Source: CAXTPV01 sp964249405 (GTDB lineage: Bacteria; Pseudomonadota; Alphaproteobacteria; Acetobacterales; Acetobacteraceae). Taken from it: a stretch of DNA of 15,797 bases. A model generated the notes under the pieces. That model saw nothing but the letters and a program-made list of their open reading frames with translations, ran no database searches and had not been told where the DNA came from. The stretch is taken from the NCBI GenBank assembly GCA_964249405.1, contig CAXUBX010000078.1, forward strand, positions 1 to 15,797, given 5' to 3'. A program made the translations under genes and the position numbers. The first letter of the stretch is position 1; each line of letters begins with the position of its first letter. Shown piece by piece: positions 1 to 6,606 of this stretch.

Positions 1-1
1 G

Positions 2-718
2 ACCCACATTCGCTCGCGACCCTGGCTCGAGCAGATGGTCGCACGGGCGACCCGGATCGACCTGAACGCAGGCAGCTACGAGACGCAACGCGCGCTCGTG
101 TTCCACCCGGACGATCCCCTCTTTGCGCAGTTCCGACGACGGGTCGAGACCGAGCAGGGCACGCTGGCCCGGCGGCCGAGACCAGCACCAGGCCAAAGCG
201 CGCTGCCGCTCTGGCTCCTGGATCAACTGCCTCCGACAGCGGGACACATCGAGCCACTGTCCTCCAACGCGCTTGCCTTGCGCTACGACACGCTCCGGCC
301 CGGTCCGGACCTCGCGCTGCGGCGTCCGGAGCAGGAGGCGACCGAGGCGGAGCTGATCGAGCTCCCTTCGGCGGCGGAGCGACGCCTTCGGGCGCGGCTC
401 GGCGAGATGGTGGCGGTGCAGGCGGTGGAAGACGAGGCCGGACGCGCCGGGCTGCGGAACGGCTTCGCGGGACCCGGGCTCTACCACCGCTACAATGCCG
501 CGCTGAAGCGGGTCATGGGCGACCGGAGCCGGGCGCGCATGACCCTGCCGGAGCTCGAGGCGGCGATCGGCTGGCTTGAGCGCAACCGTCTATCCGAGCA
601 GCTCCACCTGCTTGAGGGCGATCCCCGCTATGCCTGGACCGCACGCAAGCGAGAAGAATGGAAACCACCGGTCGGACGCGTTCAGCGCCGGCGGGAGGCG
701 GCAAGGGCCTCTCAGTAG
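2..718 (+). CDS. 3' part of an unrecognised gene, cut by the window edge
   Basis: The frame is open from the first bases of the window to a TAG at 716-718, giving about 238 residues. The first ATG is at 35, but the open frame upstream and the absence of a ribosome binding site suggest the true start lies outside. I do not recognise the family. The middle (about residues 100-145) is rich in Glu, Ala and Arg and probably helical. A conserved-looking stretch follows, with GPGLYHRYNAALKRVMGD and a helical segment ELEAAIGWLERNRL, and the tail is basic (KREEWKPP then Arg-rich). There is no membrane segment. The neighbouring accessory genes suggest a plasmid or conjugation-related protein, for example the C-terminal part of a larger mobilisation protein, but this is inference. 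That it is coding is fairly certain; its function is unknown. Confidence 0.6.
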   Translation, partial: THIRSRPWLEQMVARATRIDLNAGSYETQRALVFHPDDPLFAQFRRRVETEQGTLARRPRPAPGQSALPLWLLDQLPPTAGHIEPLSSNALALRYDTLRPGPDLALRRPEQEATEAELIELPSAAERRLRARLGEMVAVQAVEDEAGRAGLRNGFAGPGLYHRYNAALKRVMGDRSRARMTLPELEAAIGWLERNRLSEQLHLLEGDPRYAWTARKREEWKPPVGRVQRRREAARASQ

Positions 719-787
719 ACGGGACAGCTTTGGAGTGATCCTTCCGTATTCGTCGGAGGCGAAGCGTCGCCGGGCTCAAATTTGGTG

Positions 788-816
788 TTGGCAAACAGGC
801 CGTCCCTATGTAAATC
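788..816 (+). promoter_or_regulatory. Weak candidate sigma70-type promoter for the gene at 838
   Basis: TTGGCA at 788-793 and TAAATC at 811-816 are 17 bases apart, in a short AT-richer stretch. The -35 is close to consensus and the -10 is poor. Transcription would begin near 823, leaving a leader of only about 15 bases and no Shine-Dalgarno sequence before the GTG. Confidence 0.25.
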
Positions 817-837
817 AAGTTCACTGTTTGTTCTAAA

Positions 838-1554
838 GTGGAGTCGAGCTTGGCGCGGATCGCGAAGACAGAGCATCCCAGGATCTTGCACTTAGTGGAT
901 AATGAACACGTCCGCGTTGCCGATGTCGCGGCGGAATACGGATGTACACCGGCGAACATCTACGCGCTTCTTGGCAAGCTTCGTCAGACGACCCGCGCGC
1001 GTGCTGTCCACGAGAGCACCGTTGCTGAGGTGGTCGACGCATCCCTTTCGAACCACCCTGGTGAGGACGTCAAAGTTCCGGCTCCGGTCGCGATCTTGCC
1101 TGAAGACCTCTTCGCCGGCGGAGCTGTTCCATCGGCGGAGCCATCGATCGAACCGATCACAAGGAAGTCTGCCTTACCTGACCGCGAGCATCCCGCTCAC
1201 GGCGACGCAGGCGGCGGTCTGCCCAGAGCAGCTCCCATGGCGGCACAAGATCCCGCAGTTGGCGGAGGAAAGCCCACCGGCTCCGGATGGAGTTTCGCGA
1301 GCGTTGCTGACCTGCCCGGCTCGAAGGCCGTGCCCTCAAAGAGCCGCAACGTAGGCGCCAATCTGACCAAGGTTGGCTTTGGCTTAGTAATGCGAACCGC
1401 TGAAGGCGACGAAAACATGACGCCGTTCCGTTCCATCGACGATCTGCTCTCGGCCGTGAAGCCAATCCTTCGTAGCGCGGCTCGCAGTCAGGACACGATC
1501 TGGTTCTCGATCCAACCGGTCGACCTCGCGACATTGGAAGCAGACGCTGCTTGA
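838..1554 (+). CDS. Hypothetical protein with N-terminal helix-turn-helix
   Basis: This 238-residue protein starts at GTG 838; an in-frame stop at 811-813 rules out a start far upstream. Residues about 20-50 (VRVADVAAEYGCTPANIYAL) have the spacing of a helix-turn-helix: helix, Gly turn, then a recognition helix followed by GKLR. Residues about 70-165 are Pro/Ala/Gly-rich and look disordered. The last 45 residues (from MTPFRSIDDLLSAVKPIL, ending near DTIWFSIQPVD) form a compact domain I cannot name. There is no signal peptide or membrane segment. The gene uses more A/T-ending codons than the efflux genes to the right. No ribosome binding site precedes the GTG, so translation may be leaderless. 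It is probably a plasmid-type transcriptional regulator or DNA-binding accessory protein. The HTH is seen as a pattern only, and the role is inferred. Confidence 0.6.
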   Translation: MESSLARIAKTEHPRILHLVDNEHVRVADVAAEYGCTPANIYALLGKLRQTTRARAVHESTVAEVVDASLSNHPGEDVKVPAPVAILPEDLFAGGAVPSAEPSIEPITRKSALPDREHPAHGDAGGGLPRAAPMAAQDPAVGGGKPTGSGWSFASVADLPGSKAVPSKSRNVGANLTKVGFGLVMRTAEGDENMTPFRSIDDLLSAVKPILRSAARSQDTIWFSIQPVDLATLEADAA

Positions 1555-1670
1555 TCTGGCAGGCGATCATTCGCCGCGCTCGTAATCCTTAGCGAGCCTG
1601 TCGCATACCGGCGGCCATAAGCTGGCAGGTGAGCGAGAAATTCGATGCGCCTCGTTGAGTGAGTGGATCC

Positions 1671-2324
1671 TCACCTCTGAGAGGCGTTTCTCGTTGGAGC
1701 GATAGACGCCGGCTTCGGGGCGCTAGCCGGCGCGGCCTCGTCGAGCCAAAGAGGCGCCATGCACGCGTGACGTCCGGAGGCATCGGTAAAGCCGCTTTCC
1801 CCGTGGCACGCCGCCATCAATGCTCCGTAGTCATTCAGCCGGGCGAGCTCGAGCCAGCCGGTGCCGGCCACGGGGTTGTAGTGAATTACCGCGGCGAATC
1901 CTGCATCCGCGATCCGGAATTGCGTCGTGGCGTCGGCGCGGCCCCAAACAAAGCCGCCGCCGACACCGGCTGAAACAGCCGCGGCGACTGCTAGAGAGCC
2001 AACGAGGACTGATCGCCGATTGTGCGACTGCACGAGTTCTGCCGAAGCCCGAGAGGCGCCCTTCGCTGCCGCCTTTTCCAGGCGGTCTACAGCGGCCGCA
2101 TCCAAGGGCTGACGGGCGTCACCTGCAGCCTCTCGCATTGATCGCAGGAAGTCCGGGAACAGCCCGACCACCGTCGACAGCGCCGCCAGCGGGTAGCGCA
2201 TCGGGTCATCCCGGAGCCCGCCCTTGTCGACGCTCCGCGCGATCTCGGCTTGCGCCTCGCGGATCGCCGTCTCGAAAGGCTCGCTGGTTAGGGCGGGCTG
2301 CCGCCCACCGCTCAAGGAAGCCAC
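1671..2324 (-). CDS. Hypothetical single-span membrane protein of the left-block trio
   Basis: This 217-residue protein starts at a GTG that overlaps the end of the upstream ATPase frame by 13 bases, so the two genes are translationally coupled. The N-terminal ~100 residues look soluble and cytoplasmic, with a helical middle (AAAVDRLEKAAAKGAS). One hydrophobic segment lies at about residues 105-127 (SVLVGSLAVAAAVSAG onward). It is preceded by HNRR, so the C-terminal ~90 residues should be periplasmic. That domain contains GTGWLELARLNDYGALMAAC and two cysteines (about 173 and 188) that could form a disulfide, and it ends in an Ala/Pro-rich tail. I do not recognise the family. Its place after a P-loop ATPase suggests a membrane partner or anchor of that ATPase, possibly in plasmid transfer. 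The open frame, domain layout and coupling are seen; the role is inferred. Confidence 0.65.
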   Translation of the reverse strand: MASLSGGRQPALTSEPFETAIREAQAEIARSVDKGGLRDDPMRYPLAALSTVVGLFPDFLRSMREAAGDARQPLDAAAVDRLEKAAAKGASRASAELVQSHNRRSVLVGSLAVAAAVSAGVGGGFVWGRADATTQFRIADAGFAAVIHYNPVAGTGWLELARLNDYGALMAACHGESGFTDASGRHACMAPLWLDEAAPASAPKPASIAPTRNASQR

Positions 2325-3201
2325 GACGCGACGGGGGCGAACTCTTCTTCCATGCGTACGAGCCAGCGGCGGACCATCGAGCGGTTGAAACTGCCGATTG
2401 GAGCGAACTTCGCGCCCGGAGGCACCTGGCCGTCTCGAGCGGCCCCGAACTGCAGGCGCTTGACCTCGATCTCCTGCGCGACTTCCGGTTCGAGGCGAGG
2501 CATCGAGAGCGGGACCGCACCGCGCGCGATTGCAGCGCGATAGGCACTATGGCGCGTCACGCTCGCGAACGCCTCGTCTGGGTCCATCACGCTGTCGACC
2601 CGGCCTTCGTTGAGCACCAGGGCCGTTGCGCGTGGCTGGAATTTGGCTCGCTCAAGGCCTTCGAGCACGACCAAGTCGTCCTGTCGGGGGGCCAGTGTGA
2701 GAGCGCCACCGGTTCGATCCCGGCCGCCCGCATGACCTCGGTGCAATCCGGTGTTGCCTCGATGAACCGGGCAAGCGCCGTGTCGCCGTCGCCGAAGTCG
2801 AGGACGCCGCCCGTCTTCGTGTCCATCATGTAGCCGAGCAGGTCTTGCAGCCACCGGGCTGTTTGTGCCGCGTCGGTGGACGGCGGCATCTGGACGTCTT
2901 CCATCCAGCTCGCAAGCGAACGATTTTGTGGGTCGAGAGCGGCCATCATCATCGGCCGGTCTCCTTCGGCCGAGCGCCAGCCGAGCCAACGAGCGAGGGT
3001 GGTCTTGCCCGTTCCGCCTGGACCGATGAGGAAAACCACCTTTGGCGATTTTGACAGGTCGACGACATTGGATGCCGTAGCCCTCGAGCTCGTTCGCTCC
3101 CGCGACGCAACCGGCACGGGCGCGAACGAGACTTCCGGGATGTCCTCTATCGGCTTTGCGCGACCGAACAGGGGAACAATCTTCGGCTTATCGGGCATCA
3201 C
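2312..3201 (-). pseudogene. P-loop ATPase (ParA/TraL-like), frameshifted
   Basis: Reading starts at GTG 3201 or ATG 3198, and the ATG shares one base with the stop of the upstream gene. The first frame gives a Walker A motif GPGGTGKT at residues 60-67, then ALDPQNRSLASW and a Walker B-like VLDFGDGD near 133-140. At about 2694-2712 the meaningful frame changes. The first frame continues only as an implausible Cys/Ser-rich tail to a stop at 2587. The next frame carries QDDLVVLEGLERAKFQP, then NEGRVD, MPRLEPEVAQEIE and a terminal WLP, ending at 2312. The whole span is 890 bases, one base short of an even 297 codons. The change sits at or beside a run of six G (2695-2700, C in the mRNA). One extra base, or loss of a TC repeat in CTCTC, would give about 296 residues. 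The family resembles partition or transfer NTPases. The lesion may be a sequencing error, a true mutation or slippage. Confidence 0.65.
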
Positions 3202-3701
3202 TTTTCTCCGGTCGCGGGAGGCTGGGGGGTGCGGTCAGTCGATCGACCGAGATCCGAAGAGGTCGCGTTGCGAAGCCTCATAGGACGGAACTGATGACGT
3301 GGACGGTTCTCCGGTAGCTCGGGAGCCGTGACGGCTGCTGGTGCCGCCGACACAAGCGGGGCAATCGCCTGGACACCGGGCGCGATCTCACCTGCGGTCG
3401 TGCTTGCCTTCTTGCGCCTGGTCGCCACGTCGGTCCTGACCCGAAACCACACGTCACGGGCACCGCGTGCGCTCGGAGGCTTCCCTTGTCCGTCGAGGAT
3501 GCCGCGCTCGCCGAGACTGGCCGCGAGCGCATCCCAAGCCGGCCCGGACTGGCGGAAGGCTTCCACCAGCTCGTCGTGGTTCGCCTGAAACCACCGGTAA
3601 AGCGGAGAGCGTCGGCCCCGACCGCCCGGCTTCGCCTTTCGCATGTCCGCGAGAACCGACGTGACGCTGGACCGGTCAGGTGGGGATCGCTTCGTCGTCA
3701 T
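3198..3701 (-). CDS. Hypothetical basic 167-aa protein, first gene of the trio
   Basis: The ATG at 3701 is followed by a basic, Ser/Pro-rich N-terminus (about residues 1-30). A compact core at about 30-95 starts with SPLYRWFQANHDELVEAFR and continues through SGPAWDALAASLGERGI to ARDVWFRVRTDVA. The rest is a Pro/Ala-rich, probably disordered tail. The core looks like a small helical domain in which a short HTH-like unit ends in an Arg/Trp-rich helix. I recall similar sequences beside ParA-like ATPases in alphaproteobacterial accessory regions but cannot name the family. Its stop shares a base with the ATG of the ATPase gene (TGATG), so it heads a coupled operon of three genes. No Shine-Dalgarno sequence precedes the start, and the likely promoter sits so close that the message may be leaderless. 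DNA binding is an inference from charge and shape. Confidence 0.65.
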   Translation of the reverse strand: MTTKRSPPDRSSVTSVLADMRKAKPGGRGRRSPLYRWFQANHDELVEAFRQSGPAWDALAASLGERGILDGQGKPPSARGARDVWFRVRTDVATRRKKASTTAGEIAPGVQAIAPLVSAAPAAVTAPELPENRPRHQFRPMRLRNATSSDLGRSTDRTPQPPATGEK

Positions 3702-3711
3702 GGCGCGTCAG

Positions 3712-3739
3712 ATTAGACGTCGGAGTTTTGCCGTGTCGA
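3712..3739 (-). promoter_or_regulatory. Candidate sigma70-type promoter of the trio operon
   Basis: Read on the minus strand, TCGACA (3739-3734) and TCTAAT (3717-3712) each match the consensus at 5 of 6 positions and are separated by 16 bases. Transcription would start near 3705, only a few bases before the ATG at 3701. This agrees with the lack of a ribosome binding site and suggests a leaderless message. Confidence 0.45.
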
Positions 3740-3813
3740 GTGTCAGCGATCCGGCGGTGTTGCGCGGGACGTCCTGAGAGTTTCGTCGTGGATCCGTCGG
3801 GCAAACGGATAGG

Positions 3814-3826
3814 GTAAGTCTCTTAC
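3814..3826. promoter_or_regulatory. Inverted repeat GTAAG-3-CTTAC, candidate operator
   Basis: GTAAG (3814-3818) and CTTAC (3822-3826) form a perfect 5-base inverted repeat around a 3-base centre. It lies in the non-coding DNA between divergent genes, about 75 bp upstream of the -35 of the trio promoter. The symmetry suits a dimeric repressor. The binding protein is unknown. Confidence 0.35.
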
Positions 3827-3834
3827 AGACCACT

Positions 3835-3849
3835 GCACCCGTATGGTGC
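3835..3849. promoter_or_regulatory. Inverted repeat GCACC-5-GGTGC, candidate operator or hairpin
   Basis: GCACC (3835-3839) and GGTGC (3845-3849) are perfect 5-base arms around CGTAT. The repeat lies 9 bases after the first inverted repeat and about 75 bases before the plus-strand GTG at 3923. It could be an operator or a short hairpin in the leader of the small helical gene. There is no T-run, so a terminator is unlikely. Confidence 0.3.
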
Positions 3850-3922
3850 GGCTTTCGGTGGGGCGTGGCTGGGTGCGGCGCGTAGGATTTCCGCCGAAGA
3901 CGATCGGGGAGGGGGCCGAACC

Positions 3923-4198
3923 GTGGCCGAAGATACGCCTTCGAAAGCCGAAATGCTCGCATTCATGGACCGCCTTGAGCGGACCCAGAGCGCCTTGGCG
4001 ACGATTGCGGACCGCATTATGGGCGCGCTCGAGATCCACAACGAAAAGCTCGACGCCATCCTTGAGGCGGCTACCCAGGAAGCCGGACCGAGCCCGGTCG
4101 CGGAGGCCATGGAAAAGATCGTCGCGGCTCTGAACGGGCAGGAACGATTGCTCCTGGCGATACCCCACGAACTCGCCAAGGCCGTCCGCGCCACCGCG
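3923..4198 (+). pseudogene. Small helical hypothetical protein, 3' end lost at the junction
   Basis: The GTG at 3923 follows a strong purine-rich ribosome binding site (GGGGAGGGGG, about 8 bases upstream), so initiation here is credible. About 92 residues read as a real protein: MAEDTPSKAEMLAFMDRLER leads into a continuous amphipathic, probably coiled-coil region (TQSALATIADRIMGALEIHN, then EKLDAILEAATQEAG), and a second helical segment ends at PHELAKAVRATA. After about 4198 the frame stays open to 5029, but the product turns into Arg/Ser/Pro-rich sequence read antisense through the lipoprotein remnant, so it is not biological. The native C-terminus appears to have been replaced by recombination. 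The protein diverges from the trio operon and shares its intergenic region. Function is unknown; a short coiled-coil accessory protein is all that can be said. Confidence 0.55.
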
Positions 4199-4205
4199 CC
4201 TGGAA
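4185..4205. other. Recombination junction joining accessory genes to the efflux locus
   Basis: The recognisable plus-strand helical protein ends here at ...AVRATA. The recognisable minus-strand lipoprotein, whose last convincing residues are ALAETKRVPGA, ends at the same place. Two unrelated genes on opposite strands, both losing their 3' ends within about 20 bases, mark an end-joining or illegitimate recombination point. I see no transposon end, target duplication or tRNA at the site. The exact base cannot be fixed without an intact homologue of either gene. Confidence 0.5.
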
Positions 4206-5293
4206 CGCGCTTGGTTTCGGCAAGCGCGAGCAGGTTCTGCAGCACGACGAAGGCGAGCTTGCTCCGAAAGTCGTCCGATCGAACCCCAGTACCATTCCCG
4301 ATCATATCGAGCCGCCACGAACGCGTCGCCCGGCACCGTTCTGCCGGCATGGATCATGATCGGGCTGGCCTTCGCGATCGTCGGCATGGTCCGGCCGCTG
4401 GACACGTCGTTGCGAGGGACGTCGATCGCGAAGGCGACCGATGCCAGCGTCGTCAGCAGCGACCGGGTGAGCATGGCGACCTGAGACGGACCGGGCGGCC
4501 GGCGACCGTAGACGATGTCGAACGTCGCCTTCCCGCGAGACAATCCGAGCAGGCGCCTTGTCTCGAACACCGTCGTTTCGAGCGTCGGATCGTCACTGTC
4601 GCGGACCGTCATGGAGGTCTCATCCTCCGCGGTCGTCGTCGTGCCCTTCGGACGACCGCCCTTCCCGGCGCCCGACGGATGACCCAGTTGCACATCGAGG
4701 AGACCGGCCTCCTGAGGCGTGCGGAGATCGTGCAAGAGCCTCCGGAACCGCGGCGACGCCGCTCCGTCGCTTCCCGACAGGACCTCCGCGTTGTCCGCGT
4801 CGTTGACCGACTGCAGCACCATTCCGAGGACGATGTCGATCGGGACGCTTCCGAGCGCCAGCGGCAGCACGGTGGCCGGAGAAAGCGGTCGGAGGAACGT
4901 TTCGGCGAACTGCTCACCGGTCACCGGCTCGTACGTGAAGGTGGGGCTCTCCTGCAGTTGCAGCGAACCCCCCGCCGCCGAGGTAGGTGCTGGGGTTGTT
5001 GGTCGGAAAGAGATCGAACGATCCGGTAACGTTCTGCTGCGCCTGATAGCCCGAGATGACCTGGGTCAGGTCGAGAAAGGTCGGCGCCTCCGCGTATCGC
5101 AGACGGACTATGTTGAGCAGCGTCTGCTCGTTCTGGGAGATCGCGAGCGAACGCGAGAAGTCGATCTCGTCGCGCTACAGGCGATCCGCTCCGATCGTGA
5201 GGCAACCGCCGAGCGGCAGACAGGCCGCCAGGAACACGGTCGCCGATGCGACGTGCAGCGCCGCTTGCGTGATCCGGGAGGCGCGCCGCCGAT
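4195..5293 (-). pseudogene. Decayed outer lipoprotein gene, last in the efflux run
   Basis: A lipoprotein-type protein can be followed across three frames. It begins with a signal peptide (ITQAALHVASATVFLAAC) and lipobox LGGC. It continues through an amber codon (TAG, 5177-5175) into SLAISQNEQTLLNIVRLRY and DLTQVISGYQAQQNV. The frame then shifts at a run of six C (4968-4973, one base too many) into SLQLQESPTFTYEPVTGEQF, LRPLSPATVLPLALGSVPI and later VFETRRLLGLSRGKATFDIV. It shifts again at CCCC (4284-4287, again one too many) from REWYW into RSDDFRSKLAFVVLQNLLAL, and it ends near 4195 where the 3' end is lost. No good start codon is visible upstream. The sequence recalls a family of putative lipoproteins of unknown function with an SxNEQ-LLNIVRLRY signature. 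Four independent defects make it a pseudogene. It presumably belonged to the envelope operon upstream. Confidence 0.6.
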
Positions 5294-5410
5294 CACGGTT
5301 GACGGCTGAACCTCGCCGCGACGGCGGACGCCTCCCCGACGGACCGGACCGGTCGGTGTGGGTCGGGCTCGCCGGCAGCCTGCAACGGGGCAGGTTGCGG
5401 CCGATCCCGG

Positions 5411-6001
5411 TCAGTATGGCGGCGGCGTCTGAGCGCGCGCGGCACGGGCCGCTTCGGCCCACCATTCAAGGTCGGCGGCGAACCGCGGAAACGAGCGTTC
5501 GAGCGCCTGGCCGGCGTCGCCGGACGGGTTGCCGTCCGGATCCAGGGTCTCGAGAACCGGGCCGACCGTCAGGATGCTCGGGACGACCGCCGTTCCAATC
5601 TCCGATAGGATGCCATGCCAGGCGAGATTGGCGCGAGCGCCGCCGGCTCTGCTCGCGGAGTAGCTGGCGACGGCGGCCGGACGCCAGAACCACTCCTCGA
5701 GAAAGTGGTCGGTGAGATTTTTAAGGCCGGGCTGGACACTCCAGTTGTATTCGCCCGCCACGATGACGAAGCCGTCGGCGGCGCGCAGCTGGCGGGCGAG
5801 GCGCTCCATGTTTTCCGGTGCCTCGCCCTTCGGGTGTTCCTTGTACATCCGGTCCAGGAAGGGCAGACCCACGTCGCGGGCGTCGATCAGCGTCGCCTGG
5901 TGGCCACGTGCGCCGAGGCGCGCCGTCAGGTAGCGCGCGAGCCTGATGCCTGCGCGATCGCTCCGGTAGGAACCATAGAAGACGAGAAGGTCGAGAGGCA
6001 T
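5411..6001 (-). CDS. NADPH-dependent FMN reductase
   Basis: This 196-residue flavodoxin-fold protein of the NADPH-dependent FMN reductase family transfers electrons from NAD(P)H to flavin and often onward to quinones or other acceptors. The start at ATG 6001 has a GGAG seven bases upstream. The N-terminal strand LLVFYGS is followed by the phosphate-binding loop GSYRSDRAG (residues 10-18). The family's second flavin-contact motif appears as GEYNWSVQPGLKNLTDHF (83-100). There is no signal peptide, so it acts in the cytoplasm. It lies 50 bp downstream of pqiC on the same strand and is probably co-transcribed with it. This suggests a redox role linked to the envelope stress that the operon answers. 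The exact acceptor cannot be read from the sequence. Confidence 0.9.
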   Translation of the reverse strand: MPLDLLVFYGSYRSDRAGIRLARYLTARLGARGHQATLIDARDVGLPFLDRMYKEHPKGEAPENMERLARQLRAADGFVIVAGEYNWSVQPGLKNLTDHFLEEWFWRPAAVASYSASRAGGARANLAWHGILSEIGTAVVPSILTVGPVLETLDPDGNPSGDAGQALERSFPRFAADLEWWAEAARAARAQTPPPY

Positions 6002-6051
6002 CGGTTTGCTCCGCTCACTGGTCGTTGGGTGCCGATCGATGCTGCCGCATC

Positions 6052-6606
6052 TCAGGAGGCGCTCGCCATGGCTGCCGCCAGTCGAGCAAGTAGTCCGCTC
6101 ATCGAGGCGACGGCCGCCGGGACCTGTCGAGGATCGGTCGTCGCCCGGAACGAGAACCGCCAGCGTCGACCGGGTCGCGCCGCCTCGTCCGGACGCACCG
6201 ACCACGTTCCGTCCAGACGAACGATGCCGTCGTCGCCGAAGGTGAAATTGTCGATGCCGATCACGAAGTGGCGGCTGTCCGGCGTCGCGTCGCCGCGCTC
6301 GGCCGCGGCAAGGTCGCGGGCGAGCACACTTGGCACCATCTCGTCGAGCGGTGCGGCCCAGCGCTCGAACTCCCGGACGCGGACTGTCTGCGGGCCGGTT
6401 TCCTCGACGATCTCGGAACGGTCGAGCACCGCGGGCAGCGTGATCGTGAGCGTCGCCTCGGACGGGTCGGGCGACACCGGCGTCGCCTCGCCGCTCACGG
6501 CGGGCGCCAGCTGGTAGTAGCTGGTCTCGGGAGGCGCCGCGCATCCCGCGATGGCGACCGCGAGCCAGCCGAGCGCGAGCCAGCCGAGCGCGAGCGCCGG
6601 CCTCAT
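6052..6606 (-). CDS. pqiC: PqiC-type lipoprotein (ABC-type transport auxiliary lipoprotein family)
   Basis: This 184-residue lipoprotein has a hydrophobic signal peptide ending in the lipobox IAGC, followed by AAPPETSYYQLAP. The SYYQL motif just after the lipidated cysteine is typical of the PqiC/DUF330 family, and E. coli PqiC has a similar length. In the family it sits on the inner face of the outer membrane and receives the PqiB tube, completing a lipid path across the periplasm. The start ATG overlaps the pqiB stop as ATGA. The signal peptide coding region contains a 15-base unit repeated in tandem, so LALGW occurs twice (LALGWLALGWLA). The central part has the expected RVREFERWAAPLDEMVPSVL segment. 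Confidence 0.88.
   Translation of the reverse strand: MRPALALGWLALGWLAVAIAGCAAPPETSYYQLAPAVSGEATPVSPDPSEATLTITLPAVLDRSEIVEETGPQTVRVREFERWAAPLDEMVPSVLARDLAAAERGDATPDSRHFVIGIDNFTFGDDGIVRLDGTWSVRPDEAARPGRRWRFSFRATTDPRQVPAAVASMSGLLARLAAAMASAS
6561..6590. repeat. Tandem duplication of a 15-base unit in the pqiC signal peptide
   Basis: CGAGCCAGCCGAGCG occurs at 6561-6575 and again at 6576-6590, followed by a partial third copy. The unit is a multiple of three, so it adds five hydrophobic residues to the signal peptide without breaking the frame. Confidence 0.85.

Noticed and set aside
1555..1670. Possible terminators between the convergent genes (GCTCG-loop-CGAGC near 1578-1598 and GTGAG-loop-CTCAC near 1659-1674)
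   Set aside because: The stems are only about five base pairs and neither is followed by a T-run, so a terminator call is not supported.
3743..4194. Minus-strand continuation of the lipoprotein frame past the junction
   Set aside because: After the frameshift at 4284-4287 this frame is the wrong one, and beyond the junction it reads antisense through the small helical gene. No protein-like signal remains.
4199..5029. Plus-strand continuation of the small helical gene to 5029
   Set aside because: The sequence becomes Arg/Ser/Pro-rich exactly where it enters the antisense of the lipoprotein remnant, so it is read-through, not a fused domain.
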